From Saccharomycopsis phalli (taxonomy: Eukaryota; Ascomycota; Saccharomycetes; Ascoideales; Saccharomycopsidaceae): a DNA stretch of 64,000 bases. How positions within the stretch are numbered: the first letter of the stretch is position 1; every line of letters starts with the position of its first letter. The notes under the pieces were generated by a model that was given only the letters and a program-made list of their open reading frames with translations, was not told the DNA's origin and ran no database searches. Of this stretch, positions 52,517-63,364 are shown piece after piece. The stretch is from contig CP073215.1 in NCBI GenBank assembly GCA_020342235.1, positions 558,001 through 622,000 on the forward strand, written 5' to 3'. Made by a program: the position numbers and the translations under genes.

Positions 52517-54655
52517 TCATAGTGCGGAATACACCTTCTGGAGCTTCAAATTATTATAATACTGCCCCATTACTTTCCTGTTCACATCACTGGCTTCGGC
52601 CCATATCCTCTGGACCTCCATATCATGGTCAATTCCTCCAAGATACACATCCAGATTCTGGTAATACCCCATGACATCGTCATGATGCTGTGCCATCGCT
52701 TGTACCCGAGCAGCTTTATACTGAATCACCCTCTCATTATACTCTAACCACTGCCTCTGGTATTGCTCCACCCCACTTCGGTAGGAATGCCACTGGGCCA
52801 CGTCGTGAAACTCGCCAGGCGGGTCCGGCGGAATTAGAGGCGGATCACGTGACGCAAGGTCGCCCGAAGAGAGCCGTTTACAGGCCGCATACACCGGCCG
52901 GTTCACCGGCATGTGGAGCCCTTCGGCATTTCCTTCTTCGGGGTACTCAAAATGGCGTTTCCGCGTCACTTTTGGCCGCTTGCCGTCCTTTGGATCAAGC
53001 AGGTTGCGCAAACTATCAAAATCAAAGTTCGATTCCCGGTCCTGCGTGAATGGAGGAATGTTTTCGATACCGTCAATGCCAAACTGCGGCTCTGGGTCGC
53101 TCTCCAAATCAGGATCCGCCTCCACAAAATTCTCATCCAAGTCGCTGTCAGCAAGATCAATGTATGGCTGCCGCGCCTCGTCAAAGCCTGCAACCTCCTC
53201 CACGTCATCATCTTCTTCCAGAGAAATCATCTCGGGACGCCGGAATTTCAGCTCTTGCGGCTTTTCTTTGGTCCGCTCAGTCCGTAGTGGTCGTTTGTAC
53301 TTGTTCTGTGGCGGTCGTCGGAACGTTCCTGCGCTCTCACGGACAATTTTGTCCAATTTGGAGTAGTCTAGTTTGACTGTGTGATGATCCTGATCGAGTT
53401 GCTCTTCTTGGTTGGATTTGTTTCCCTGGCTTTCCTGGTTATATTGGCTGCTTTCTTGGTTAACTGGTTTCTTTTTGGCTGATTCCTGTGATTCGTGTGT
53501 TGATTTCTGTGATTCATGTGTCGATTCCTGTTTAACTTCTTCCTGTTTGACTGCCTCTTGCTTTACTTCCTGCTTAACTGCCTCTTGCTTGTATCCAAAA
53601 CTGCCAAACAGAGTCCCTGAAAAAAAATCCCGACGGAGAGGCGAGTCAACTTCGTCATCATCGTCATCGTCATCAATGATAATCGGGTCTTTCATTCTCC
53701 CACCTCGATGACTAGGAATGCTCCTACTAGGACTTTCAGGAACTCGCAGGCCGGAACCTGGGGATTTAATTTCAGAACGGACAGTGTGGCTGCTCTGGTC
53801 ATATTTTTTGTACTGTGTCTCAGGGCTTGTTCTAGTCTTGCTATTTCCAGGAGTTTTCACTCTAGTCAGACTGTTGCCTGGGCTTTTGTTTCCACCAATG
53901 TTTGTCTTGTGATCGTTGGTATGATTTACATATGCATACCCGGTGCTTCTCCCCCAGTTGTCTTTGGTAGACCGTAACTCGGGTTGTACTTCGCTCGTTG
54001 CCTTTTCATTTTGTCGTTGTTTTTCTTGCTGCTCTCTTTCTCTTTCCATCTGTCTTTCCCTTTCCCTTTCCCTCTCCATTTGTCTTTCCCTTTCCCTTTC
54101 CCTCTCCATTTGTCTTTCCCTCTCCATTTGTCTCTCTCTTTCTCTTTCTCTTTCCTTCTCCATCTCCCTTTCTTTCTCCCTCTCCTTCTGCTTCTGCCTC
54201 TGGTATCCCGTATACTTCAGATAACTATTCACATTTGGGTTCCCAAACGTCGAGCGGTTCCGCAAATACTCATAGTCCAAGTCGTCAAGATTGGAATAAA
54301 ACTTGCGGTCAAAAGCACTTCGAGTAAACGCATCATTGAACCCCTGGTAAAAGTCGTACTGCTCCTGTCTCCTCAGACCAAACCCATTGAAAAAATTATC
54401 CGTAGTGCCGCGCCGGTTCGCAAATCCATTGTAGCTCTTTGAGACCTTTGGCGCCAACCCGCGGTCGTATTCTGCCTTTTTGGTTTCATCAGAAAGAATT
54501 GCATATGAATCAACAATCCGCTTAAACTTTTCGTGGGCTCCAGAATCCTGGTTTTTATCAGGATGGTATTTCAACGCCAATTTCTTGTATGCTCTCTTGA
54601 TTTCCGTCTCATTGGCGTTTCGTCCTAACCCCAATTGTGCGTAGTGGTCAGACAT
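52517..54655 (-). CDS. J-domain (DnaJ/Hsp40) protein with charged coiled region
   Basis: The 712-residue protein opens with a complete J domain (residues 4-66): YAQLGLGRNANETEIKRAYK, KLALKYHPDKNQ with the HPD motif that triggers Hsp70 ATPase, and FKRIVDSYAILSDETKKAEY-DRG. Residues about 150-220 are an almost pure Arg/Glu/Met/Gln repeat (MERERERERQ) from a coding minisatellite at about 54040-54190, predicted as a single charged helix. The centre has poly-Asp (about 335) and VKQE repeats. The C-terminal 150 residues are ordered (PPDPPGEFHDVAQWHSYRSG, VEQYQRQWLEYNERVIQYKA). There is no signal peptide, Cys-rich zinc domain or membrane segment, so it is a class C (type III) J protein, cytosolic or nuclear. 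I cannot name the orthologue. It is divergent from VPS62 with 125 bp between starts. Confidence 0.82.
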   Translation of the reverse strand: MSDHYAQLGLGRNANETEIKRAYKKLALKYHPDKNQDSGAHEKFKRIVDSYAILSDETKKAEYDRGLAPKVSKSYNGFANRRGTTDNFFNGFGLRRQEQYDFYQGFNDAFTRSAFDRKFYSNLDDLDYEYLRNRSTFGNPNVNSYLKYTGYQRQKQKEREKEREMEKERERERERQMERERQMERERERERQMERERERERQMEREREQQEKQRQNEKATSEVQPELRSTKDNWGRSTGYAYVNHTNDHKTNIGGNKSPGNSLTRVKTPGNSKTRTSPETQYKKYDQSSHTVRSEIKSPGSGLRVPESPSRSIPSHRGGRMKDPIIIDDDDDDDEVDSPLRRDFFSGTLFGSFGYKQEAVKQEVKQEAVKQEEVKQESTHESQKSTHESQESAKKKPVNQESSQYNQESQGNKSNQEEQLDQDHHTVKLDYSKLDKIVRESAGTFRRPPQNKYKRPLRTERTKEKPQELKFRRPEMISLEEDDDVEEVAGFDEARQPYIDLADSDLDENFVEADPDLESDPEPQFGIDGIENIPPFTQDRESNFDFDSLRNLLDPKDGKRPKVTRKRHFEYPEEGNAEGLHMPVNRPVYAACKRLSSGDLASRDPPLIPPDPPGEFHDVAQWHSYRSGVEQYQRQWLEYNERVIQYKAARVQAMAQHHDDVMGYYQNLDVYLGGIDHDMEVQRIWAEASDVNRKVMGQYYNNLKLQKVYSAL

Positions 54656-54780
54656 GCAAATATCATGTTTAGGCGCTCCTTATATAAAGGTTATGGGCGA
54701 TGGGTCATCCTGTGGTTGTGAGCGATGGGACGTAGTTATGTGCCATGCCATATATATTTACCCCAGCCCATTTCAACGCC

Positions 54781-56130
54781 ATGGGCTTTCCATTCCTATT
54801 GCTACTCCCAGTGCTTGCAAATTGTCTCCAATGGCAGTTGAAGTTGGACACATTGGTTCTGGAAGACCCATTTGCTGACGTGGATCTCTTAAAAGTATAT
54901 TCGCAGCAGTACGGCAGCTCCGGAAGTGCACCACACAAATTGTCTATGGACAAGCCTATGGACAATTCCAGTGATGGTATTGTGCCAGATTACGTTTTAA
55001 AATATGCTCCGGTGGTCCACTTGTACTCAGAAGAACGGTACTTGCCGTATGACGTGAATCAGTATGTCAAAGAGTTTTATTTGACCTATGCCAACGGCAC
55101 GAATTTGACGACAGCCTCAGACTTGCCGCTTGATTTGTCGCGGCTCTCTGAATTTGCCCAAGTGTCTCGAGATTCCGACGTCTTCATGACCAGTTTGCTG
55201 GACTTTTCCACCGACCCGGACTGGCTCACGGGCAAAAAAAATACCGTCAATCCCGAAACAGGAGAAATAAAAGACGCCCCCGCGGTCTTGATTGTGGTAG
55301 ACAGGGGCAACGGCTGGGTGGACTCGTACTGGTTCTACTTTTATTCGTTCAATTTGGGGCCGTTTGTCATGGGGCACGGACCATATGGCAATCACGTGGG
55401 CGACTGGGAACACTCGCTAGTGCGGTTCTACAACGGCAAACCGGTGGTTCTTTGGATGAGCGCACACAGTGGCGGCAACGGATACCGCTTTGATGCCGTC
55501 GAGAAGTATATTTCCTCTGGAAAATTCAGCAGAGATGCAAACCTCAGCCGGCCTGTGATATTTTCTGCTAGAGGCACCCACGCAAACTACGCCTCGGTCG
55601 GACAGCACTCCCACGACTTGCCATACTCCATTTTGTGCGATTTCACCGACCGTGGGCCGTTGTGGGACCCTGCCAAGAACTATCTCGCATACTTTTGGGA
55701 TGGCTCTACACTAGCACCAGCACGCAACAGCACACCCGACGCCCATGGAATCCATCGTGTGCGATCGCGCGAAGCCTCCTATGGACCCTGGCTTCAGTTT
55801 TGGGGCCGGTGGGGCGACAAGAAGCTCGACTCACGTGACCGCAGACAGAGGTGGTCACCGTGGGAGTACAAGTACATTGACGGGCCCATGGGTCCGTTGA
55901 ATAAGAATTTGCTTCGCAGTCTGCCGTGCCAGGGTTCAAAATGGTGGAATTTCTGGGGCGGGTGTGCTGTAAGGCGGTACTTGGATATGGGCACTGGCAT
56001 GGACAGTGAGGGTGCCAGCAGCTGTGTTGTGATTGCCAATCATATTGACAACTGGCTATTGGGACGGGTTTTTGTATGGGTTGCTAGGGGAGGTTTGTTG
56101 TGTGGTTTTGTGGATGCTTTTTGGGGATAG
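54781..56130 (+). CDS. VPS62: Vacuolar protein sorting-associated protein 62 family (VPS62/TDA6)
   Basis: From Met at 54781 the protein has 449 residues, beginning with signal peptide [15 protein letters not shown]; the frame opens 12 codons earlier. The Vps62 domain is clear: YAPVVHLYSEERYLPYDVNQ at about 92-111, VDSYWFYFYSFNLGP, HVGDWEHSLVRFYNGKPVVL, WMSAHSGGNGY, then VIFSARGTHANYASVGQHSH and GPLWDPAKNYLAYFWDGSTL. Yeast Vps62 and Tda6 are related secretory-pathway proteins linked genetically to cytoplasm-to-vacuole sorting, and their biochemical activity is unknown. The conserved GDWEH and GTHANY blocks are intact. The C-terminus ends in a hydrophobic stretch. A TATA-like TATATATTTA lies about 30 bp before the chosen start. 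Confidence 0.9.
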   Translation: MGFPFLLLLPVLANCLQWQLKLDTLVLEDPFADVDLLKVYSQQYGSSGSAPHKLSMDKPMDNSSDGIVPDYVLKYAPVVHLYSEERYLPYDVNQYVKEFYLTYANGTNLTTASDLPLDLSRLSEFAQVSRDSDVFMTSLLDFSTDPDWLTGKKNTVNPETGEIKDAPAVLIVVDRGNGWVDSYWFYFYSFNLGPFVMGHGPYGNHVGDWEHSLVRFYNGKPVVLWMSAHSGGNGYRFDAVEKYISSGKFSRDANLSRPVIFSARGTHANYASVGQHSHDLPYSILCDFTDRGPLWDPAKNYLAYFWDGSTLAPARNSTPDAHGIHRVRSREASYGPWLQFWGRWGDKKLDSRDRRQRWSPWEYKYIDGPMGPLNKNLLRSLPCQGSKWWNFWGGCAVRRYLDMGTGMDSEGASSCVVIANHIDNWLLGRVFVWVARGGLLCGFVDAFWG

Positions 56131-56289
56131 TGGCCGAGTGCTGAGCAAAGTGAGGACAAGAGTGGGAAGATGTAGGTTTGGAAATGGTGATCAAGGGACT
56201 GGTATAGAATTAATATATGGCTAAGTTTATTGGCAATGTGGTGTTGATTTGCACTTGTTGAATGGGTATGAAGTGTTTATTGGTCAAGG
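56131..56289. other. VPS62 3' flank
   Basis: AT-rich, no feature seen. Confidence 0.4.
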
Positions 56290-56735
56290 GCTATTAAATG
56301 TTTAGTGATGTACCATTGGTCAAGACTATTAATATACTATTTACTAGGTAATGATCAAGTATTGAATAATACTGACTAATTGATACACTGCCTAATTAAC
56401 TATTGATACACTGCCTAATTGACTAATTGATTACTATACTAATACACTGACTGACTAAGTGACTACTATATTAAGACACTATTCACCAGCTAATTGACTA
56501 CTATATTAAGACACTATTCACCAGCTAATTGACCACTATATTAATGCACTATTGACCAACTAATTGACTATTATTGACCAACCAATTGACTATTATTGAC
56601 CAACCAATTGACTACTATATCAATACACCATCACTAGCTAATTGAATCAAGTATTGCATTCATCCACTGACTAATTGGTTACTATATCAATACACCATCA
56701 CTAGCTAATTGAGTCAAATATTATGTTAATAGACA
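56290..56735. repeat. Degenerate minisatellite, about 35-40 bp unit
   Basis: Phrases such as CTAATTGACTACTATATTAA, GACACTATTCACCAG and CAATACACCATCACTAGCTA recur about ten times with drift across more than 400 bp. The same CTAATTGACTACTATATTGA phrase resumes at about 57584-57660, beyond the LINE-like copy, so that element appears inserted into the array. Confidence 0.75.
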
Positions 56736-56749
56736 CTGATTAAATCAGG

Positions 56750-57575
<826 letters not shown>

Positions 57576-57745
57576 GTTAATGCACTGACTAATTGACTAC
57601 TATATTGATACACTCACTAATCAACTACATCAATACACTCACCAACGAATCAACTATTATACCAACCTCGGCAAATGTAGTCATGCAGCATCATGCACCT
57701 TGCGATGGACCATCAAAATTATCATAAAAATTTTCCCTCACTCAA

Positions 57746-58216
57746 ATGGCCAGAAAGATATCCAAAAATTCCAGAGCAGCACGGAGACAGCAGGCCGATG
57801 AACCCGAGACGGCCGAATTATCCAAATTGCCGCGGATCTCTGATAAAAGCGACATTGCCAATTATTTGGTAAGGACCACCAACAAAAATGAAGACCTCTT
57901 GAAACTCAAGTTGGAAAAAAAGAAAAACACAGCCAAGGACAAGGACTCGAAAATCACAAAGAGCAACAAGGGAAAGGTCACCAAAGCTTTGCTGTTTGGC
58001 GGGAAATTGTCCACCAAGATCCAAAAGAGTATTGACCGTGGCTTAAAAGTACGTCAGCGAAGAAGCACGTGGGATCAGGTCAACTCTGACTTGAAGAACA
58101 TTGACAGCAATGGGAGTATCTCAAAGCCAAAGAAGGAGGATCTGGACGATGAGGAGGAAGAGGAAGAAAAGCACAAGAATGGCGGGTTCTCGGTGTTGGA
58201 GGAAATCGAGGCTTGA
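57746..58216 (+). CDS. ALB1: Ribosome biogenesis protein ALB1-like
   Basis: The 156-residue, highly charged protein begins MARKISKNSRAARRQQADEP. The KNSRAARR motif near the start is characteristic of fungal Alb1. A basic middle (LLKLKLEKKKNTAKDKDSKI), KALLFGGKLSTKIQKSIDRG and an acidic tail with an Asp/Glu run ending GGFSVLEEIEA complete it. Alb1 binds Arx1 on late pre-60S subunits during nuclear export. The short length and charge fit, but the family is poorly conserved, so the name is provisional. Another small nucleolar pre-60S factor is the main alternative. It starts at the ATG at 57746. It is convergent with the beta-glucosidase gene, with only 49 bp between stops. Confidence 0.6.
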   Translation: MARKISKNSRAARRQQADEPETAELSKLPRISDKSDIANYLVRTTNKNEDLLKLKLEKKKNTAKDKDSKITKSNKGKVTKALLFGGKLSTKIQKSIDRGLKVRQRRSTWDQVNSDLKNIDSNGSISKPKKEDLDDEEEEEEKHKNGGFSVLEEIEA

Positions 58217-58265
58217 TACATTGCTAGTTTATATAATATTGAGCATTAATGTAGCTAGTTGCAGG

Positions 58266-61111
58266 CTAGGAATGAGTCGCGTGGCCGTCCCCGTCGTCAC
58301 AATCATCTTCCGGCGAAATATCAATTTCCCCACAGAGATCCAACTTCCTGCTGCTGGACCCAACATATATCTTGTACACTCCGTTCTGGATCACCCACGT
58401 CTGGCTTTCGGGGTCCCACGCGCTCATGTCTCTTCTCTGGATCGTGAAATCAATGGTGACGGTTGCTCCAGGGTCGATCTTCACCTTTTCAAACCCACGC
58501 AATTGTCGCGGCGGAGTGTATAAATAGCTGTCGCAATCGGCATCCGATGGATACTCAATGTATAGCTGTGCGACAAACTGGCCACACTCGGACCCTTCGT
58601 TTGTAGCATCGACTTTCACCGCGTACAACTCTTCCCACAACGCAGGGTTCCCTCCCAATCCGCCTCCTGGCTGGACCGGGTCCTTTTCCTGCTCGGGGGT
58701 ATACCCTTCTGGGTAACAGTATTCATCCACCGAGATGATCTTGTCGTTGAACAAGTATGGGTAGATAAATCCCGGCACCGGCACCAAGTCCTCATAGGGG
58801 AAGAGCGCCTCCTCGGGATCAGACACATCATAGGCATCGTCAAACCGATAAACTGGGAGATATGGCGCTGGGCAAGACAAGTCCTCGGTCGGGAATGCAA
58901 TCTCCTTGATTCGAAGATTGTTCAAGAAAAACCTGGTGTACGAAAGACCAAACCCAAACTCGAACCTCGGCTTGATTTTATTCTCGTCAAAGTACCGGTA
59001 GTCAAGCAACAAGTCGCGGTCCAAGAACGTGTTGTCTTGCGGCTCCCCATCGCTCGGAATGTCTTCAACGATACACACATAATCGTCAATATCCTTGGCA
59101 ATGGTAAACGGCAAGTGGCCCGACGGATTCACATCGCCAAATATTATTTCCGCCAAGGCAGTGCCTGAATATTGGCCCAATGGCGCAGCCCATAGCACCG
59201 CTACTATGTTATCGTCCTCGATCCAGTTCTCCATGTCCACAGGCCCAGTCGAAGTAACAATCACCACGGTCCGATGGCAGTTTTCCGCCACGTTCTGAAT
59301 CACCTCCTCGCCGTTATTCCACAACGTAAGGTTCTTGCGGTCGCCAAAATTCTCGTCCACTTGCACATATCCTTCACCACTATCGGCAGAAACCACCACT
59401 ATCGCCAAATCACTAGCAGAGGCCAATTCCCGAAGATGCTCAAACTCATATGAGTCGGACGAGAAGTCCACAGCAATACTGGCCTTTCTGGCACGACGGG
59501 CAATGGCCTCATATGGAGTAACCCCGTACATTTGATTCACGGCCGATGAGCCCCAGCCTTGGAACAATGCTCCATCGGAGCACTGCTGTTCCTTGCAATT
59601 GAATCCCTTGGGACTGGGTCCGGCTGCGATTCCGGCAACAAGTATTCTTCTGATTCCGTCTTCCTTGGCGATGGGTAATACCTTGGCATCGTTCTTGAGC
59701 AATACGATTGCTTCTTCGGCCACTTTCAAGGCCGTCTCGTCGGAAAATTCGCTAGTGGCGTCGATATGCCAGTTGACTTGCTTGATGGGGCCAAAGCTCT
59801 GGTACGGGAACTCCTGGTCATATGTGTGGAACGTCCACGAGGAAAAGTTTGGCACGTCCATGTAGTCGGGAAAACAGTCAAAGGCAAAGAACGGAGCCAA
59901 GATGCGGGTCACCATATCGTCAATTCTCTCTTCGGGAATCGTCTCGTTGTAGATGCTTCTTGTCAATAACGGGCCCCAGAAGGATTTCCCAGAGAGCCAC
60001 TCGCCAACCACTTCGCCAGGCATGTTCATGTCCAAGCCACTAAGCACGCTTGTCACTCCAGAATGAGTGGCGCCCCACTCGCTCAACACAAATCCCTGGA
60101 ACCCCAACTCCTCCTTCAACAAGTAGTTTAGCAAGTAGGAATTCTCGCACGCATACGTGTTGTTCACCTGGTTATAGGAGCACATGACCGACCCGACCCC
60201 GGCATGGATCGCGTCGGCAAACGGCCACAAGTATATTTCGTGCATCGCCCGGTCGCCGATGTTGGAGCTGATGGCCTCCTCCAAGTTATCCCAATACTCG
60301 CCTGTCCATTCGTGAAGCTGCCGAAACTTTTCCTGCTCGTTGCCAACAAAGTGCCTTACACTGGCAATAACCCCTTGCTCTTGAATTCCTTTGATGGTGT
60401 ATCGTGCCGCCACCCCTTGGAGGTACGGGTCGGCGCCAAACGACTCAAAGTTCCGGCCCCCTTGTGCTTTCAAGCCAATCGGTCCAATGGTTGGGCCAAG
60501 CATCACATGAACCCCCTTGGACTTGAACTCCTCGCCCAACGATTTTCCTCGGAGATACATGAGCGCCTTGTTGAAAGTTGAGCCTGCCGCCAACCCCGAT
60601 GGGAATGCGGTGATAAAGTCAGTGAACCGAACACCCATGGGTCCGTCTTGGAGACATAATGAGGGGATTCCAAGACGTGGAACTGCCCCCGTGTTCCCCA
60701 CACAGGGCCCGGATCCCCAGCCTGTTCCAGTGGTCAAGTTGACCTTCTCGACTGTTGTCATTTGCTCCACGATGCAGCGGGCCTTTTCATAGGCCTCCTG
60801 CCAGACGTTCTGGATTCTTCCGCCGGCAGCTAACAGTTAGAAATGAATTGTCAGAAATAAAGCCACCTACGTGAGGGAAAATAGTTGGGACTGTATGGTC
60901 TGGGGCCATACCAGGAGTAGCTTTGCACTACTTCGTCCATGGCGCCCCAAGCTCTTTTTGAAAGCGGCTGATTTGCTGCCGGTGACATGGGACGCTCAGA
61001 AGCAAACGGTCCGAATTCCAAACAGTATATTGCTGGCAGAATGAGCCAGGATAATTTTCCAAGAAGCATGTAATGAAGAAGTAGAATTAGCGCCCAATGT
61101 TGGGCCGTCAT
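58266..61111 (-). CDS. Secreted GH3 beta-glucosidase, one intron, nucleophile Asp replaced by Glu
   Basis: Exon 1 (61111 or 61150 to 60871) encodes a signal/anchor (MTAQHWALILLLHYMLLGKL) and a Kex2-like LSKR site. The intron 60830-60870 (41 nt) runs GTAGGT ... CTAACTGTTAG. Exon 2 is 58266-60829. The join restores the family start NYFPS-PAGGRIQNVWQEAYEKA. The product is 934 residues from 61111 (947 from 61150). The GH3 N-domain shows KVNLTTGTGWGSGPCVGNTG, LQDGPMGVRF, GRNFESFGADPYLQG, RHFVGNEQE and SYNQVNNTYACENSYLLN. The nucleophile block normally SDWG reads SEWGATHSG (Glu codon at 60080-60078). The GH3 C-domain follows with the acid/base SGEGYVQ, and a fibronectin-III-like C-terminus. The enzyme would hydrolyse beta-glucosides or cellobiose outside the cell or at the wall. 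Its activity with Glu as nucleophile is uncertain. Confidence 0.9.
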
Positions 61112-61193
61112 GGTGCGGACGCGGTCGGGTAACATGTAGACTGGAAGCAAAAGTCAAGTGGATGTAACCAAACTGGAGCAGGGTGGAAACGAA

Positions 61194-62066
61194 ATGGAAA
61201 ACGAAATGGAAAAAGACACAGAGAATGTGACACAGGGCCAGATGGAGTTGGACAAGGGCGAAGACACTACCGATTCAATTCGTCCGCAGGCGGTTTTTTT
61301 ACGAGGCGTGGATAATTTGTCGTCGCGCGAGATCAAAAAGTACTTGGATCATTATTTAAAGGACTCTGTGGCGTCGCCTGACCAGAGGATCAACACGTTT
61401 CACTTGGAGTGGGTGAATGACAGCTCATTGAACATTGTATTTGAGGATAGTGAGGAGGGGAACCAGGCGCTTATTCGCTTGAGTGAGGAGTATGACGAAA
61501 CATTGGGAGCCGAGACCGAGCGGCCAGCCAAGTCGTTTTATTTCGAGGACTCGGAAGTCCCGAAAGACCAGGAGGAGAATTTCCGGTTTACGGTCCGAGT
61601 GAGCCGCCAAAGCGACCGGAAAGAGAAGAATGCCAAGGACAAGTCGCGGTACTATTTGCTACATGGAGAGCCCGACCGAAGAAGACAGCGCCGCACGTAC
61701 CGGGGAGGCGAGTACCGGGAACGCGACCGAAGAGACCGCAACCGAAGAGATCGCGACCGAGGGCAGCGGCTGGGACCGGACTTGTTTGCTGATAAAAACT
61801 TGGCTGGGTCTGACGATGACGAGGACTTGTTTCCAGATAAAGTGGTTTCCGAAGACGAGGATATGGAGGACGAGCGGTCACGTTCGCCTGGAAGGGACGT
61901 TGATTTGAGTAGCCGGATTGGGGTGCGGGATGGCGACCGAGGAAGGGGCCGGAAGCGGGACCGGAAGAAGTCACGTGCCCGGTTGGAGGAGCGGATTGGC
62001 AGCCGGAGCTTGGAAGACCGGATCCAGTCGCGACCACGTGGGCCACGGGCGCATAACCTCTTTTAG
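61194..62066 (+). CDS. NCBP3-like RNA-binding protein (DUF2414 / RRM-like)
   Basis: The first in-frame ATG is at 61194; the open frame begins at 61140 without an ATG, and the ATG at 61162 is out of frame. The protein has 290 residues. Residues about 25-105 match the NCBP3/DUF2414 RRM-like domain: RPQAVFLRGVDNLSSREIKK, YLDHYL, NTFHLEWVNDSSLNIVFEDS and EEGNQALIRLSEEY. The WxNDxSxNxVF pattern is the family hallmark. The C-terminal half is Arg/Asp/Glu/Gly rich (YRERDRRDRNRRDRDRGQ, RSRSPGRD), like RNA-processing proteins. Animal NCBP3 binds the cap complex and export factors; the fungal role is unclear. The start lies 43-82 bp from that of the divergent beta-glucosidase gene, and SmF follows 66 bp downstream. 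Confidence 0.78.
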   Translation: MENEMEKDTENVTQGQMELDKGEDTTDSIRPQAVFLRGVDNLSSREIKKYLDHYLKDSVASPDQRINTFHLEWVNDSSLNIVFEDSEEGNQALIRLSEEYDETLGAETERPAKSFYFEDSEVPKDQEENFRFTVRVSRQSDRKEKNAKDKSRYYLLHGEPDRRRQRRTYRGGEYRERDRRDRNRRDRDRGQRLGPDLFADKNLAGSDDDEDLFPDKVVSEDEDMEDERSRSPGRDVDLSSRIGVRDGDRGRGRKRDRKKSRARLEERIGSRSLEDRIQSRPRGPRAHNLF

Positions 62067-62132
62067 TACATAAGCCGTTAGTCAGCATGGAAAAAGAAAA
62101 ACGCAATCAAGCTGGCTGTGAGATTTGTAGAC

Positions 62133-62445
62133 ATGTCGGTAAGTAGGCATTGGAAGAAATGGATTTTTTGGTATTAACAAATAGTTGGTAAAACCGGTTA
62201 ATCCCAAACCGTTCTTGAAGTCTTTGATTGACAAGCCGGTCAATGTGCGATTGAAGTGGAACCAGACCGAGTATCGCGGCACGTTGTTGTCGGTGGACAA
62301 TTACATGAACTTGCAATTGGATGATGCTGTAGAGTACATTGGTGGTGAGGAGCAGGGCAAGATTGGAGAGATTTTTATTCGGTGTAACAATGTGTTGTTT
62401 GTAGGGGAGGGTAATCTAGATGAGGATACGGAAATGGCTTCATAA
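62133..62445 (+). CDS. SMX3: Small nuclear ribonucleoprotein SmF, one intron
   Basis: Exon 1 is only ATGTCG (62133-62138). The intron is 62139-62184 (46 nt; GTAAGT, branch TATTAAC, then AAATAG). Exon 2 is 62185-62445. The join gives [20 protein letters not shown], 88 residues in all, matching SmF across the whole protein. The Sm1 motif is in [20 protein letters not shown] and [11 protein letters not shown]. The Sm2 motif is [17 protein letters not shown]. SmF is one of the seven Sm ring proteins on U1, U2, U4 and U5 snRNAs, acting in the nucleus. A two-codon first exon is notable. A 14-bp minisatellite lies about 230 bp downstream. Confidence 0.95.
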
Positions 62446-62597
62446 ATGGCTACAAGGGAATGGTGCTGAGCATCATTGGTGAGACAAAACAGGGACTGGG
62501 CAGGTGCACAGTGGCGGGACACGTGGCTCTGGAATCATTTTCGAATCGTCAAGGTCATGTTGAAATTTTTTATCCAAAGGGTCCTGCGTACTACGTT

Positions 62598-62660
62598 TAG
62601 TGACAAACCAGTTACCATGGAGCCTAGTATAGCTATTTACCATGAATGAATATTAAAAGT
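62598..62660 (+). mobile_element. LINE-like 3' end, short remnant
   Basis: TACCATGGAGCCTAGTATAG then CTATTTACC and GAATGAATATTA match the last 50 bp of the family's 3' region (GGAGCCTAGTATAG core). Confidence 0.4.
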
Positions 62661-62675
62661 GCAGCGGAGACATAT

Positions 62676-62746
62676 GTATTGACGGTATAATTTTGACGGT
62701 ATAATTTTGACGGTATAATATTGACGGTATAATTTTGACGGTATAA
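62676..62746. repeat. Minisatellite, 14-bp unit, five copies
   Basis: TTGACGGTATAATT repeats five times 3' of SmF. Confidence 0.93.
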
Positions 62747-62765
62747 TGTATTAGCAATATTGTAA

Positions 62766-63160
62766 TAAAGAAAAGGTTTACCCTAATATTTCAACCCTGT
62801 TTGTCCTTTAATATTTTTAGAGAATCAGGACTTTGCTTTAAATAATCAGACCTCTCGCTGAATAGCATTGAGCTCCGTCAGTAGTTCTCTAGTTAATTTG
62901 GAATTGGTCATTCTGCAATCGGTATTTGGGTTCATTTAGAGTTTATAGATTGTCAAAATACTGCTCCAATGGTATATTTCAGCTCTTTTACTAAAATATA
63001 TTCTAGGTATTATATTGCATGTGTAATGAGAAGGTTTACTCTAATTTTTACAACCCGGTTCGTCCTTTGATCCTTACGAGAATCACGACTTTCTTTGAAT
63101 TATCAAGCAAAGGTATTTAGCTATTTTACCAATTCGTATACCAGTTACTATACCGATGTA
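62766..63160. repeat. About 85-bp direct repeat, 262 bp apart, with R2 core
   Basis: Segments 62772-62855 and 63030-63112 share in order AAGGTTTAC(C/T)CTAAT, CAACCC, GTCCTTT, GAGAATCA, GACTTT and AAT(A/T)ATCA. The second is followed at once by TATTTAGCTATTTTACCAAT (63114-63133), the second core of dispersed family R2. A diverged form of that core sits at about 62972-63010. This may be two overlapping copies of R2. No gene was seen in 63161-63364. Confidence 0.6.
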
Positions 63161-63364
63161 TTAATATGACGTATTAGCATAATGTATAATGTATAACATA
63201 GTATATTTAGCCACACCCTTAGCAACATGTCGCATATAGACATCCTCAGATAATATAGATCTCAGCACAATCTCATTACAATATTCTAGTTCATTATACA
63301 AATACTCTACAAGGCACATTGCACTGTACAAAGACATTATGCATTCACCAGCACTGCTAGTATG

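Noticed and set aside
53025-53045. tRNA B-box-like GTTCGATTCCC
   Set aside because: It lies inside the J-protein coding sequence; no matching A box, acceptor stem or anticodon arm could be built around it.
61158-61193. N-terminal extension of the NCBP3-like protein from a GTG at 61158
   Set aside because: Nuclear yeast genes start at ATG in nearly all cases; the next in-frame ATG at 61194 precedes the conserved domain comfortably.
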